Of a stretch of 64,000 nucleotides of DNA, positions 46,801 through 58,831 are shown piece after piece. Under the pieces are notes generated by a model that made no database searches, had not been told where the DNA came from, and was given only the letters and a program-made list of their open reading frames with translations. Source of the DNA: Gnetum montanum (taxonomy: Eukaryota > Streptophyta > Gnetopsida > Gnetales > Gnetaceae); the NCBI GenBank assembly GCA_015680685.1, contig MNCI01026623.1, positions 246,977-310,976 on the forward strand, read 5' to 3'. Made by a program: the position numbers and the translations under genes. Position 1 is the stretch's first letter; each line of letters opens with the position of its first letter.

Positions 46801-47530
46801 TGGCTCATGAGAATTTTGATGGTAGTTGACGTATGACTATAATTGATTACACTAGATATTGCTTGGTCGTACAAGGCAAAAATGAGGCCATGTGCAAAGT
46901 GATTGAACAACATCTACAAATGGATCTCTTGACACACAAAAATCAAGATTGGAAAGATTATAGTGCCAAGGTATATGAATAGGGGTAGGCATTATAAAAT
47001 CACAAACACATGTATAAAATGGAACATGCGGCTTATCGTCAAAAGTACATAGATGCATCTGTAGAATGGTGTGGTCGTGAGCTGTTCCTTGATGCGATCG
47101 GTGCGACTTGGGCCTATGATAAATGTGTGAAGCATCTAGTGGTCAGTGAATCTCTTGAAAGGGAGATGACCATGCCTTTTGGGGAGGCCACCTTTGCTAC
47201 ATTTTCTCTAGGGCCATCCACATGGGTGACTATGGAGAAAGGAAAGATTTTAGTAGGAGTCAATTTGGGACAAGAAGATTAGGAAAATTTAACTAAGGAA
47301 GAAATCCTCCAACACTTGGCATCATGCCTTAATAACATATCACTAGATAGGTATGTAGGCCTATCTCAAGTTAGACAAGTTTTACTTTATTGCAATTTAT
47401 CTCATGATAGCCTTATGCATTACCTTGCTTACTCATTGATTTATTGTCTCATTCTTGATTTATGTAGGATCCCATTAAGGATGTGGGACCTAGTGGGGTA
47501 GATGATAAGGACATAGGAGAAGACTCATAG
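43864..47530 (+). pseudogene. Antisense gene of element G, exons 2-8
   Basis: Plus-strand copy of the gene at 16848-20961. Exon 2 is 43864-44314 (451 bases; VWFREGV, FLEFLLHHFSVMVW). Exon 3 is 44400-44674, 275 bases, exactly the length in B, with FVIDKDGLHD and ALAQMALQEFSSTKNVHAS. Exon 4 is 44773-45825 and ends at GTGAGT. Exon 5, near 45927-46225, has APTTKEEAPTIEEETPTTEE. Exon 6 (46290-46460) has PDKFSFMEGIVDDMINRL, exon 7 is 46550-47350, and exon 8 runs from about 47468 to a stop at 47528-47530. Exon 1 and the promoter are gone. The motif I aspartate is lost here (VELVGFL). Several stops, but long open pieces remain after great divergence. Confidence 0.78.
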
Positions 47531-48090
47531 CCTTTTCATTGATGTTCTACAATTTTAAAATGTGATCCCCATTGTTGGGTGATGTTACAACTCAAAGTGT
47601 GAACTGATCCCCTACTACAAAGTTGACTGTGATAGTCCCCTTGACCATAACATGTGTCCTATTGAAGGAATTTAGACAAGAAGTTGTTATGGGCTTGATT
47701 TGGTCCACTAGGCCCAACTTGTCAACAATATGGAATGGGATCACATTGGTTGTGGCTTTGTTGTCAATGTGCACCCTATGAATTTTTATTGACCTACCCG
47801 AATCGTTATGAACATAGGGGTAGTGGTTACCTAACCCTTTTTGGAATTAGCTTTAATAGCTTCATCATGAAAATTCAAGTGATTTTCCTGTGTTTCTTTA
47901 GCTATAAATGAAAGCATAATAGCATCAATGCTTGTTTCCTCTACAGACATGTCTTCTTTAATAGGTATAGATGTCAACATGTGGATCAAGGCTTCACTAT
48001 GCACTATAGAGGTCATTATTAAATTGTACAAGCTTAATGTTGTATTTTCTTATTTTAAAGCTTGTTTAACTTATGTAAGGGTGTCTAGAA
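47531..48090 (-). pseudogene. pro: Protease fragment of element G
   Basis: Minus strand: a Gag-Pro linker with MTSIVHSEALIHMLTSIPI, then the catalytic region HIDNKATTNVIPFHIVDKLG (VDDGAAANVV in B, so the active site is damaged) and VKGTITVNFVVGDQF. The second half with the ILG motif is missing: the sequence jumps into the 3' end of the antisense gene. Confidence 0.75.
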
Positions 48091-51000
48091 GTCTTGCCCA
48101 ATTCTTAGTATTTTTTTAGTTTTTACTTCCTCCACGTGCCTTGAGAGACCAATTCCTTTGAAGAAAAGAGGACTTGACTTTTGGTTGAGTGACAAGATTT
48201 TAAGCCTTAGTAGGTGCTTTTTATGAATGCATTTCAATTTTATCTTTAAATTATGAGGCCATGGGAATTGCCGATAAAGGGATGGGCTTAGGGGTCATCT
48301 TATCCACTAGGCACCCATCACATTTTCTCAGGTGAGGAGGTTGTGTTCTAGTTCCAACCACTAGACTCTGGGTAGGTGGTGAGTTTTTATGCTTTAGTAC
48401 CCTTTTAACAAAAGGTTTCTACATTGTTTCAATAGCATGTTGAGGGTCCTAAATTACAAAAGGCGTATTGGGACCCTATGATGGCCTCTTAATAACAAAG
48501 AAGGCTATGGCCTAGGTGTCATTGAAGCTGCAGTACCTTGAGAAGGTGCATGGATCAAAAATGGCTTATGTGTATATTCTATACTATCATCAACACTAAT
48601 AACATTAATAGTGTAGTCTACATTATTAGCATTCAATGGGTCTTTTTAGACATTCATTAATTCATTTTATAGTCGAATAGGATAGTTTCATCAAGAACCA
48701 ACTTACCTTAATCAATCATATGTTGGATGTCATCTTTTAATGCCAAGAAATAGTCGGTGTCATGACAACACAACTGGTGGTATTTACAGAATCATTTGAG
48801 CCTAAAATTTTTAGGCACAAGAGACTCATTAGGAATGGCTATAGAGGGGTCTCAAATGATTTCACAATACCTCTCATGATGCTTATGTGCCTCCTCTGAC
48901 ATTTGCTTAAATTGAATGTGCCCAGCATTCAACAGTTGGTCCAAAAACTTTGACAGTTTAATCGGAAATGGGGTGTATTTAGAGAAATCCTTATGTTCAA
49001 AATTTTTCCTTGGCAAAGTTTGTGTTGCGACCATTGGTGCTAGGGGTTGGCTAGCTCCTCCATTGCTCGAGATTGGCATTTTAGTGGTAGCGGTCATGGG
49101 CTTAGGTGTTTTGGTTACCTGATTGTTGTTATTGGGCTTATTTTCATTAGCCACAATGGCCACAGTGGTTGTTGTAGCCTTGCCCTTTTCCTTTTCTTTC
49201 TTCACATGAACATTTTTATAAGCTACATAGGTCGAGTCTTTACTAGGTTTTGCTACATCTTGTATACTTTTTGTTTGTGTAAAAGCTTGGCTAAGAGAGC
49301 ATGGTGCTAAATAATATAGCTTAGAATTAATAAATTCATTCATAGCACCTTTGAAAATAGCAAGTAAATGGGCTTCCACAATTGGTTCACGAATTTCATT
49401 TAAGGCAGTGCTCCAGTGCTATATGAATTTCTGGATAGATTCTAATGGTTCCTGTTTGACATTCATTAGTTGATGTAAGGTGACATCTGGCTTCAAGTTA
49501 TACTTGAAGTGAGTGACAAATTGACTCAACAATTATTCTAATGTTGAAATAGACACATGAGGAAGCGTGTGATACTAGTCCCAAGCTTTGCTAGTCAAGG
49601 AGATGCAAAAACATGGATGATTACATGTGGCCATGGTTGTAGTAATAAGGACTCAGATCTAAAAGTTACTAGATCGGTGTTTCGATCACCCTCTTTATTG
49701 TATTTTGTGAATTGAGGGAGTTGTACCCTAGGAGGTAATGTAAGTGAAGGAACAACTGGGATAATTGAGTCATCATGCTAAAAGTGCATTACTTGGACTA
49801 TTTTAGAGCTGGCAGCTTTAAGCCACTTAACTTCATTGGTGAGGGTTTGAATGAGCTAAAAGGCTTGGTCTGGACCTAGGGATGCTACAAAAGGTTATGT
49901 GAGTTAAATTTTTAGTGGTACTACTTATGTACGCATCATTGGTGGTGTTTTTGGTGTAGCCGTTGGTCCCATTGGGAGTGCTGTCAAAACCACTCCCATT
50001 GGTGGTGCCATTTGGATGGTCCACAATTCTGTGTGGTGTTGCTGGAGCGACCACCATTGGTGGTGCTATGGGAATGGTTGCCTACCTCATTTCTAGAGTA
50101 TCCCATAACCCTATGGTTGCTTGTACCATATGTGAGGCTTGATAGATTTGAGGTTTCACATACTGTGGCACCTCAAGCATTTGGACGGTAGGAAAGGACC
50201 TCACTAGCCACCACACAGTTGAGGTTGGAGCTACTAATGATGGTGGAATTGCCATGAAAGAGGCCATGGAAATAGGGCTTGTATGCAATTGCAATGTAGG
50301 CATGGTATGTACATATGGTAGCATAGGCATTACAAATCTTGGTTGTGCAACTTGAATGGACTATGGAGGGATGATAAAGGAAAAAAAAATTGAAGACCCT
50401 ACATGTTACTGTGTTGGCAACATTTGGTGGCTACCCATCACCAAGGAAGGTTTGGGCTATAAAAGCATTGTAGCTATTGACAAAGAGGCAGAGGAATGTA
50501 ATTAGTATGGATATAACATAGAAGTGGTCTATGAAGTTGTGGTGTAATGCGGGCCACCACTTTTGGAATGGGACTCAAATTCCTCTTGTCCATCGTGAAG
50601 GGGTTCCTCATAGTGAGATGTCATGTCTCGCTCTTTTGACCCACTCAGTCAAATATGTTGATTCAATATCCATTGAAATATTTCAATGAGTGGTATGATG
50701 GCCTCAGGAGTAGGAAGGAACTTCCTCCCATTCTGGTGAATAATTTCAAAGTTACACTTTTCTTTGAATTCCTTATGGTCTAGTGATAGGCCTGCATGGA
50801 TCTTTGCACATAAGAAGTTATATCACTCTTCATCACAAGCCATGCATTTGGGCAATTAATGTTGAAGTCAAAGAGACTACCATGGTATTCACACTAGGCT
50901 AGGTGGTTGTTCAGGATCCATTGCATGTTGCAAGGGATGGGCTATTCCCAAGCTCAGGGTGGTGCCTAAGCTTCTCAGTGGGTTCATTTTTACTATGTCA

Positions 51001-51425
51001 AAAAGGACATAAGAATCAAAGAAATAGGTAAGCTATGCAGAAAATGGGCTAGAAATGAAAAAGTCTAGAAATGTTGGAAAAGTAGTGGTTTACGTGCTAC
51101 ACTCGCTACAATAGGTAGGAATATCACACTGATAGAGTTGTTATGCTATATGTGTCATGCTACATGGAACATAGAGAGCTTAATGTAGTACATCATTTTG
51201 GGCTTTTTGTCCTGCGAGGTTCTAGGGGAACCATGAACTCGGACCTAACTATACCAACCGAAATGTAAACAACCCCTGTGCTAGCCTGGGATCCAACTAC
51301 TACCATAGTAGGTCCAGAAGGGTGTTACGTTTATGCTAGCAAGGAGGTACAGAAGGCATGCGAGACTACCAGTGACACATAGAAGGGATACAGAGGTTCA
51401 TGCCCTCCTTCTAGCACTAGAAACT
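48091..51425 (-). pseudogene. gag: gag and leader of element G
   Basis: Minus strand. The capsid part is open from 49379 to 48852 (HLLAIFKGAMNEFINSKLYY matches HLLAIFKGAVNDFIKSKLYY in B), and reads weakly up to about 49900. A zinc knuckle follows near 48780-48710 (FCKYH, HDTDYF; the last cysteine is now phenylalanine). The Pro/Thr-rich N-terminal part is at about 50640-49830. From 50640 to 51400 the leader is non-coding; a decayed primer binding site like that of E (CTAGTGCTAGAAGGAGGG) lies near 51401-51420. Confidence 0.75.
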
Positions 51426-53387
51426 ATAGCATCTGAAAACGTTGGTGGCTAGAACACCGAGAGGTTGTCAAGCACATAGCCTAACCTTGAGTCCATGGGA
51501 GGGTGATGCTGGGAAATATGGAAACAGGGTACCCTAAGTAGTCTAGTCGATCAATTAGGGACTTATGTGGTGTCTAATAACCATTTGTAGATAATGATTT
51601 TAAAGAGTCACATATAGGAGTTTGCAATAAGTAGGGATGTGATATGCATAACAACGAGAGAATATGAATGTACGTGCATATGAAAATAGAAAGAAATAGA
51701 TATGCTAATAGTTTAAAATACTATAGAAAAAGAATGAAATGAGAGTGTGAGTAAAGAAATGCACTACCCCAAGATTGGGGGACATGGCTTTTGATTAAAT
51801 GATATATACAATTGGTGTGTAGTGTAGATAGAAATAGCTAGGCAACAAGGTAATATTATCACACTCTATGGACTGCTAGAGACATGGTGTGGATAGACAT
51901 GGAGGAGTTGATGCTTGCTGGTCTGAGAGTTCTTATGTTGTGCATGTACAGGTGCCATGATCAGGTGCGGGAGTGGAACAAAGATTTGGAAGACTCTAAT
52001 GCTAAGATTTTCCACTCATCCAGTTTTTGTTCGCCAATATTCTACCAAAGACTGTCGATTACTGAGGTATTTATAGAGCAGGGTTGGTGGGGAGGCGAGG
52101 TTTGGACGCCACATGTCCTGGGCCACACATAGCACGAATGTGGATGTGTTACATTGATGTGCTATGTTGTGGTGCTATATTTGGTGGGATAAGAATAAGG
52201 ATGGAAAATTTTCCAAACAATTACCATATTGCCTGAACTACATGTGCCAAAATCTAAAAAACTACCATGTTTTTACAAAAATTCCTAGAACAAATGAAAA
52301 TTGGAGCCTACACTTTGGGACTACATCTTCCCTTCTCTTTCAAGTAGGGTCAAGTGTAGAAAAAACTTTGGGGACCAACAAGGGGTGCAAAAAATAAAAC
52401 AAACTACTTGTTTTTGCTACTGAAGAGATGTTGGAGTAGGAATGAGGGTTGATGCCAAATTTTGAAATATTTTGAAGGCATTTGCAGGTACCTTTCCAAG
52501 TGTTACACTGCCTACACTACCCAATGTGGTGAAGCGTAGAGTAGACACTTAAAATTTGCACTTTTGGTATGCTACGCTACCCAGCGTAGCACATGTTTCT
52601 CAAGGAATTTTGCCAAAACTGAAGATGCCACTTTGAGATATCATAAGACAAGAAATTTTAGTAGCCATCAAAATGTATCTTCCATGTTAGCACATCTTGA
52701 TGGTTTCTCATTCCATTTTAGGACCACCTTTTTGAGTTTTCACCCTTGCTACACTGTGCAACATAACATAGCATGTAGATTTGCATGAATTTTGTCAAAC
52801 TTGCAGTGCTTTTTTATGACACGTTGATCACACTCTGAGGATGCAGTAGGATAGGCATCCTTGGAAATTGAAGAATTGCCATATGTACCTTCTATGTCTG
52901 GTTCAACACTTAGGAAAATTTTTGGCCCCACATGGCTTGCTACACTGTCTATGCTATGCAGCATAGTGGAACGAAACAAGTCCAAACATAGAAAATTTAC
53001 CAAACTATTTTGTCCATCTTGAACACTTTTGACCACTCCTAGCCTAGCATGTGGGTGGATTAGCAACTAGAACATGTGTCAAGTTGAGCAAGTTGGACAG
53101 TGTAGCAAGCTTGATAGCCTTGGAGATAGAAAATTTGCCAAATTGTTTAGTCCATCCTTAGTGTCCTTTTTATGCAAATTGGCCTTGGGAATAGGTGCTA
53201 CACTGACTGTGTCAAGGGGCATAGTAGATAGACTAATAAAAAACTTTGTAGGCATTAGGACTTTCAGGGTGGCATGCTATCTTTGTGGCCTAGCATGACA
53301 TCACACTTGGGAAAAATTTTGCCTAGGTCTCAACGCTTGGACAAATCTGATGCTGAGTCACGAGAGCCCAAAATTGATGGTGTTTCA
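51426..53387 (-). mobile_element. 5' LTR of element G (about 1.96 kb)
   Basis: Minus strand starts TGAAACACC at 53387 and ends near 51426 (GATGCTATAG, from GATGCTACA). It has a TATA box (plus 52068-52075), a U5 block (RC near 51570) and several GCTACGCTACCCAGCGTAGC-type hairpins (for example 52570-52590). Plus-strand CTTAC at 53388-53392 would be the target-site copy. Confidence 0.8.
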
Positions 53388-56243
53388 CTTACCTTAAGAT
53401 TTTATCGAACAAATTTATGAAATTTAACTTCATATGGCAATATTAAAGTGTTATCTCTTTATTTGTTATCCTCTAAGAAGCTTTAGGACTATTAAGATAT
53501 GAAGACATCAAAAATATTCTAGAAAACTACAAGGAAAAATCTATTTCTAAGAGCAAATGATATCATAGCTACAATACCACTAGGACTACAATGTCACTTC
53601 TACAATATCATCACTATAAAATCTTTATGTACCTATGCATCCCTTCCTTCTTCACATTTGATTTATTTCATAATGAAATTTTATGCCACTTTCACTAGGA
53701 GGAAACTTCCAAAATGTCTAGTTCATATACAAATCATTTGTTTTCTACCATTTTCAATCCTTTGAGCTCCTAGAGTTAAGCTCTTTGTCATGGAGAAAGC
53801 ATTTTGTACTACATTTCATAGATTTTTAGGTAATACTTTCAACATTGCTAAAATTTTTCCAAGGTAATAATAATTTTGTTTTGTGATTTTTGCAATATGA
53901 ATAATAACTAGAATTCTTGAAAATTGTTAGAATTTTTTTCTTAATTGATGCATACATGCTAAGAATTATTTTATATCAATCTAATACAACTAACGAGTTA
54001 ATAACAATTTTGAGCCTACATTCATGTCAACAATCTAATAGATTTTCCAATGGAAAGATTTTTTCTTTATTAATCCTTAAATTTTGTTATCACATTGCAC
54101 AAAATTTTTGGATCTCATGATTTACCAAATTTGCTATTAATAATTTTTGATGTGTAAATTTTATTTTTAAAATTAGAAAATTTTTCTGCAAATTATAATT
54201 TGGGAATTTTTTCTATAATAATAAATTTTTAACTTTACAATCATGATTATGTATAAGAAATACTTCTATCCTAATTTTTGATTAAATCAAAAATAATGAT
54301 GAAGGCTATGGATTAAACTAATATTTTTATAAATTTTAAAAGAATTTATTAAGAATCTTTGGCTATTATTAATTACTAAGAAAAGAAATCCTACAACTAG
54401 AGAACCATCATAGCCATGAGAGAAAAGGTCAAAGAGAAGAGTGTAATAAAGGATGGTGGGAAAATCAATCACTAGAGCCACAAGAAGAAGAGCAAGAGGT
54501 AAAATTCCATTTAATCCATGAGCTAACACCACAAACATAGCAATCAACACATGTTAAGAAATAAAGATCATCAATCCCAAAATATGTAGATAACTAAAAA
54601 AAAATGTAATTGGAGTCAAATTGGTCATGGCCAATATAATTGTAGAACTAAATTTTAAACCATTCCTAGATATTTACACCTTAGAAAATAAAAGAGTAAT
54701 TACAAGCATCATCATTCTAATTGACTATCTCTACCAATGGTGAATGATGTTTAGGGGAACTCTACTAATATTTTTATAATAAACAAGAGGATGGTACAAT
54801 CAAAGTTAAAGGTGTTAACAATGATAATTAGCTTAGTGGTATGGGTCTTGGCCTAGTAATATTAGGTCATAGGTTCTTTTCACTAGGTAGCATTGAGTTA
54901 TAAAATTATATAAATATTAGGGTATACCTATGTTTCACTTATTTTTTTTCAACAAAATTAAAGATGCTATAGTATCATATTCAATGAAAGCCATTGTCAC
55001 AGCTCTAGGCGTACCAACATTGGCAAAGTAAAAATTTTAATTTTCATCCACTTAGATTCAAAAAATTAGAAATTGTGATTGCAAAGAGCTTATGGAGATG
55101 AAATAAAATAATATTGTTCTTTGTCATTGTTAGAAAAGATTTATTTCAAAACAATAACTTATCATTTGTACCCAATTATGTGTTTGAATAGGATATCTAC
55201 ATATGTAGCCTAGGGTAGTGCTATTCTTAGTGAATAATATTAAGAAATTTTGACACATATCCTTCTCCTAGAAATAGAACATAAAATTGAAGAAAAAAAT
55301 TAGATAAACTAATGCTATCATTTTCTTCTCTAATTAAAATATCATGTGGAAGGGCTCAAAATGCATCCTATGGTGAAATGATAAAATTGGTGCATTCAAA
55401 GAAAAATTAGATAGGAGCACCACCTAGCACAAAAGTAGTAAATACATTCACTCTAACAACAAATCTCTTAGTCATAGAAACTAGCCAAGTAGAATAAAGA
55501 ATCATTGTTCCCATCATAAAACTAAAAGATTACAAATTTTCTATGAGTCATTTGTAGGATGTAGCACCTTAGTGTTTCGAACCTATGATCTTAGATTTAT
55601 TATTTATTTTCATATGTTTTGTTCTTAAGCATAAGGGTATATTTAATATATTATACTAATAATAGATTATCCCTTATTAGGGATGTATGCTAGTATATTC
55701 TAATGTATTTCTTATGGTTATGTTTATGGTTATGCATCTTGATGTTTAAACCCTTGAATCCTTGTTATATGCATTGGTACTTTACAACATGGTATATTTC
55801 TTATAAGCTTGTGTATGATGCTTGGAACTATTCGTGAGCTTACTTGTTTTATTATATCTTGATATTATGCTACTTTAGTTTTGGATATTGGACCTCCCTA
55901 TTATTACATATTTGGAAATATTTTATTTTCATCATTTCTTTTCTTGATTATTTTTTCTTGGCATTTACTAATGCTTAGTATCTCTTGTGAAGGATACTTT
56001 GGATGCATGGTGTTGGCCCATTGCTAGTATTTTATTAATTTTTATTATATTTTATTTAATTTATATTTTTATATTACTCAATTTTGGAATAATGTAATAA
56101 TATTACCATAATACATGTTAACAAATACTAGGGTTTGTTCTAATTATTCTTTTAATTTATCTTGGAATATGTTCTTAAACATGTTGCTTATTCTAGTATT
56201 TCCTTGGTGGCTTTAATCCATTAGTTGATGATTAAATTCTTTT
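53388..56243. other. AT-rich non-coding tract
   Basis: About 2.9 kb, clearly more A+T-rich than the rest and without LTR, gag or pol similarity that I can see. No long open frames with recognisable content. It is probably older intergenic or host DNA; the only item I can propose is a SINE-like segment at 54825-54949. Confidence 0.6.
54825..54949 (+). repeat. Candidate tRNA-derived SINE
   Basis: TTAGCTTAGTGGTATGGGTC resembles an internal Pol III A box (TRGCnnAGTGG), and GGTTCTTTTCAC 44 bases later resembles a B box (GGTTCGAnTCC). The segment ends in a run of eight T after about 125 bases, as in several plant SINE families. No clear target duplication. Confidence 0.35.
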
Positions 56244-57458
56244 TGTGGATACTATACCGTCCAAAATCATCGGTCTCTAGTTGGAAGGATACAGAGACTG
56301 TGAGATCACTGGACATGCATAGATGACCCTACCTTTGCCTGAGGGCAAGCTAGAATGAACGAAGGTAGAGTACCTTGGGTTGTCCGCACGCGGATCAGAC
56401 AAGGATTTCCCCGAACGTACACCGAAGTGCTATATGCTGGGTTATACGTAAACGTGGTGACAAGTGTAAATTAGAGCATAAATAGCGTAGATGATGCGAA
56501 CAGAGCATAGAAGTAAACAAGCGTAGATAGAATACATGCAACAATTAATGGAAACTGTAAACAATTGTAGGAAGAAAATGTTACAATGGCATTTCAGAAT
56601 GAGAGTACAATGCACTAGTCTAATGCAATTGTGACTTCAACACAAGGTGGACAAAAAGCCCTGGTGAGTGAAAGAATGACCGTGTGTTGGTTCACACTGT
56701 AGGCACAGTGTAGAGGCTGTATGCTCAGCATACAGGGTTGTCCAACGTATAAGGTCTCTTTCTATGGTTCTTAGCGTCTCTACTCTCTGGTGTGCTCTAG
56801 AATTTGCCAACCGACCTTGTTCTAGTGGAAAATTGGGGGTTTTATATAGATTTTGACATTAGACTCGGGTTGGGTGACACGTGGCGCATTGAACGGGTGC
56901 AAAAGGGGGAAATTTACAAGTGTACAACATGTAACATCTGCTGGGTGTATATGCTAGGTGTATACATTGGGCGTATACACTGTGTTGGGTGGGTGTAAAC
57001 TCTAAGCATATACGCTGTGGACGCTAGGCGTATACATTGATGGTGGTTGGCTTGTGCCAAATCTTGCTCTGCAATGCTGTTTCCATGCCATCTTTGGAGA
57101 TTTCATCCCGGGCATATACATTTGTTGTATCTGCTGGGCATACATGTGAGGCATGTATGCTGCACGTGTATGCTAGATGTCTATGCTGGGCGTATATGCT
57201 AGGTGTATACGTTGTAGATGTCGGGCATATATGCTGGGTGTATACGTTGTGGATGTAAACTTGAGCGTATACGTTGGGCGTATACACTGAGACTGTAAAC
57301 TTGAGCATATATGCTGAGAATGCATACTTAGTGAAATTAAATATCTGATCTCCGAAGTTGCCATGTTTGATACCAGATGTAGTTGTGGTTGTCTGAGGGT
57401 TGTAGGGACTTGCTTCTTGTCGGAGAAACACTAAGCTTGAAATTTTTGTGGTGTTTCA
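56244..57458 (-). mobile_element. 3' LTR of element D (about 1.2 kb)
   Basis: Minus strand starts TGAAACACC at 57458 directly after the polypurine tract. The lower end (about 56244-56246) is set by a CA end after GGTATA. U3 is filled with short palindromic GTATAC-containing units of the type GCGTATACGCCCAGC (57310-56930). TATATAAAA box at plus 56840-56848. Same family as LTR I. Confidence 0.8.
56930..57310 (-). repeat. Array of GTATACGCCC-type units in U3 of LTR D
   Basis: About twenty imperfect units of 13-22 bases built on GTATAC/GCATAC followed by GCCCAGC. The unit is shared with 130-215 of LTR I. Confidence 0.75.
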
Positions 57459-58479
57459 TTGGCCCCTCTTTGTTGACACTTGGAGGAATCAACCCGAGAA
57501 GTGTCGATAAAGAAGTTCAAAACACCACAAGCAACTTGATAGAGACTGTGTCCATTGCCACTCGACTAGACGTCATCGCATCGTGTTCAGTAGTAGATGG
57601 GATTGAGAGACGTAAAATTTGTATCTGGATAGGGAAATGGAGATTGTGGGGATTGGGAACTGACTAAGAGATTGTACTTTGGTAAAGGGGATGCTCTGGT
57701 GTGTGTCATGTTGATCCTTGTCAATAGCCATTATTTAGCAGACTTGGAATCTAGACATGTGATGTGTGTCCTTTGGTGGTATAAGACTCTTGGTTAGTGT
57801 ACAAGAGGTCTTGTTGGCAAGACCAAAGCTATGTGATGCTACGTTGCATTCTTCAAAGGAACAGAACACTTCTTTGGGGAAACCTTTTGGCGGAGAGCCA
57901 AAGCCATGCAACTGGATGTTTCTTGATTGTTTTTGACATGAGTACTTGGTTCCAAGATAACTGCCTTCCCGCCTGGGGCTTAGATGGGAAGTGCCAAGGG
58001 TCTTCGTCCCCCTTTTTTTTTGTATGTGTGAAAGAAGCTTTGCTTTGATCTGGTACTCATGCTTAAGTGCTATGTTGTGTGTTGCAACTGCTGTAAAGTG
58101 TTACAGTGTGCAACAGCATGCTCAACGTTTTGAATGTACTGGGTGTTTTGAATGTGTGGCTGAGTAGAGTATGTTGATGAATGGGTAGGGAATGTATCGA
58201 GAAATGGGAATGTACCAATGAATGGTTATGACGGAGTGCATTCTTATGCGAAAACTTCCGAGTGTCGTCCTACAAACACAACTCCAAGGAGACAGAATAC
58301 GATAACTGAGTAAGAGATCTTAGACTTAAATAGCTACAGATGGAACAAAGACATTGGAGGAGATTTCAGGCACTGTAAATGAATGGCAGCAACGTTGGTA
58401 GGATCGTCTAATGGTGAGTGATGCAGTGATTCTAATGAATGAATGTGGCCGCAGATGGAGGAACCAGAGATGAACTTGC
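57459..58479 (-). other. 3' untranslated region of element D with polypurine tract
   Basis: The minus strand reads CAAAGAGGGGCCAA (57472-57459) just before the LTR. The rest is non-coding and I see nothing else in it. Confidence 0.7.
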
Positions 58480-58831
58480 TAGTTTATAGTCTAAGTGGAC
58501 TATCATGGGTTAGTTTTATGTCATAACCCATTGGACATTGCCTATCTAGTGTCGTGGTAGATGTTGCATTGCCAGTTTCTAGTCTTAGCAGACCATGAAC
58601 AAGCCAAACCAGTTTATAGTCTTAGCGGACTCTGGCAAGTGCGTCTGTGGCAGTTCATTGTCATGCCGGATGGGTGCTAGTTTATTGTCATTGCAGACAC
58701 TATGTGGTATCAGTTTATCGTCATGATGCCGGGACGAGCTGTGGTATCAGTTTTAAGTCATAATCTAGGACTGTTCTTTGGTATCAGTTTATAGTCATGA
58801 TGCTAGGACTCGTACTTACCTGAGCTTGTAC
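58480..58831 (-). repeat. 3' tandem repeat array of element D
   Basis: About ten units of the type ATGACTATAAACTGATACCA, 33-37 bases long, between the integrase end and the untranslated region, as in A, B and C. Unit lengths are not multiples of three here, so no common reading frame is kept. Confidence 0.8.

Noticed and set aside
53917-54550. Short open frames in the AT-rich tract
   Set aside because: Hydrophobic translations of AT-rich DNA without motifs or conserved neighbours.
54825-54900. tRNA gene
   Set aside because: Only A- and B-box-like words are present. I could not fold an acceptor stem or find an anticodon arm, so I list it only as a SINE candidate.
57037-57258. Open frames with repeated AYMLGVY-like words on both strands of LTR D
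   Set aside because: Produced by the short GTATAC-type repeats; no start context or conservation.
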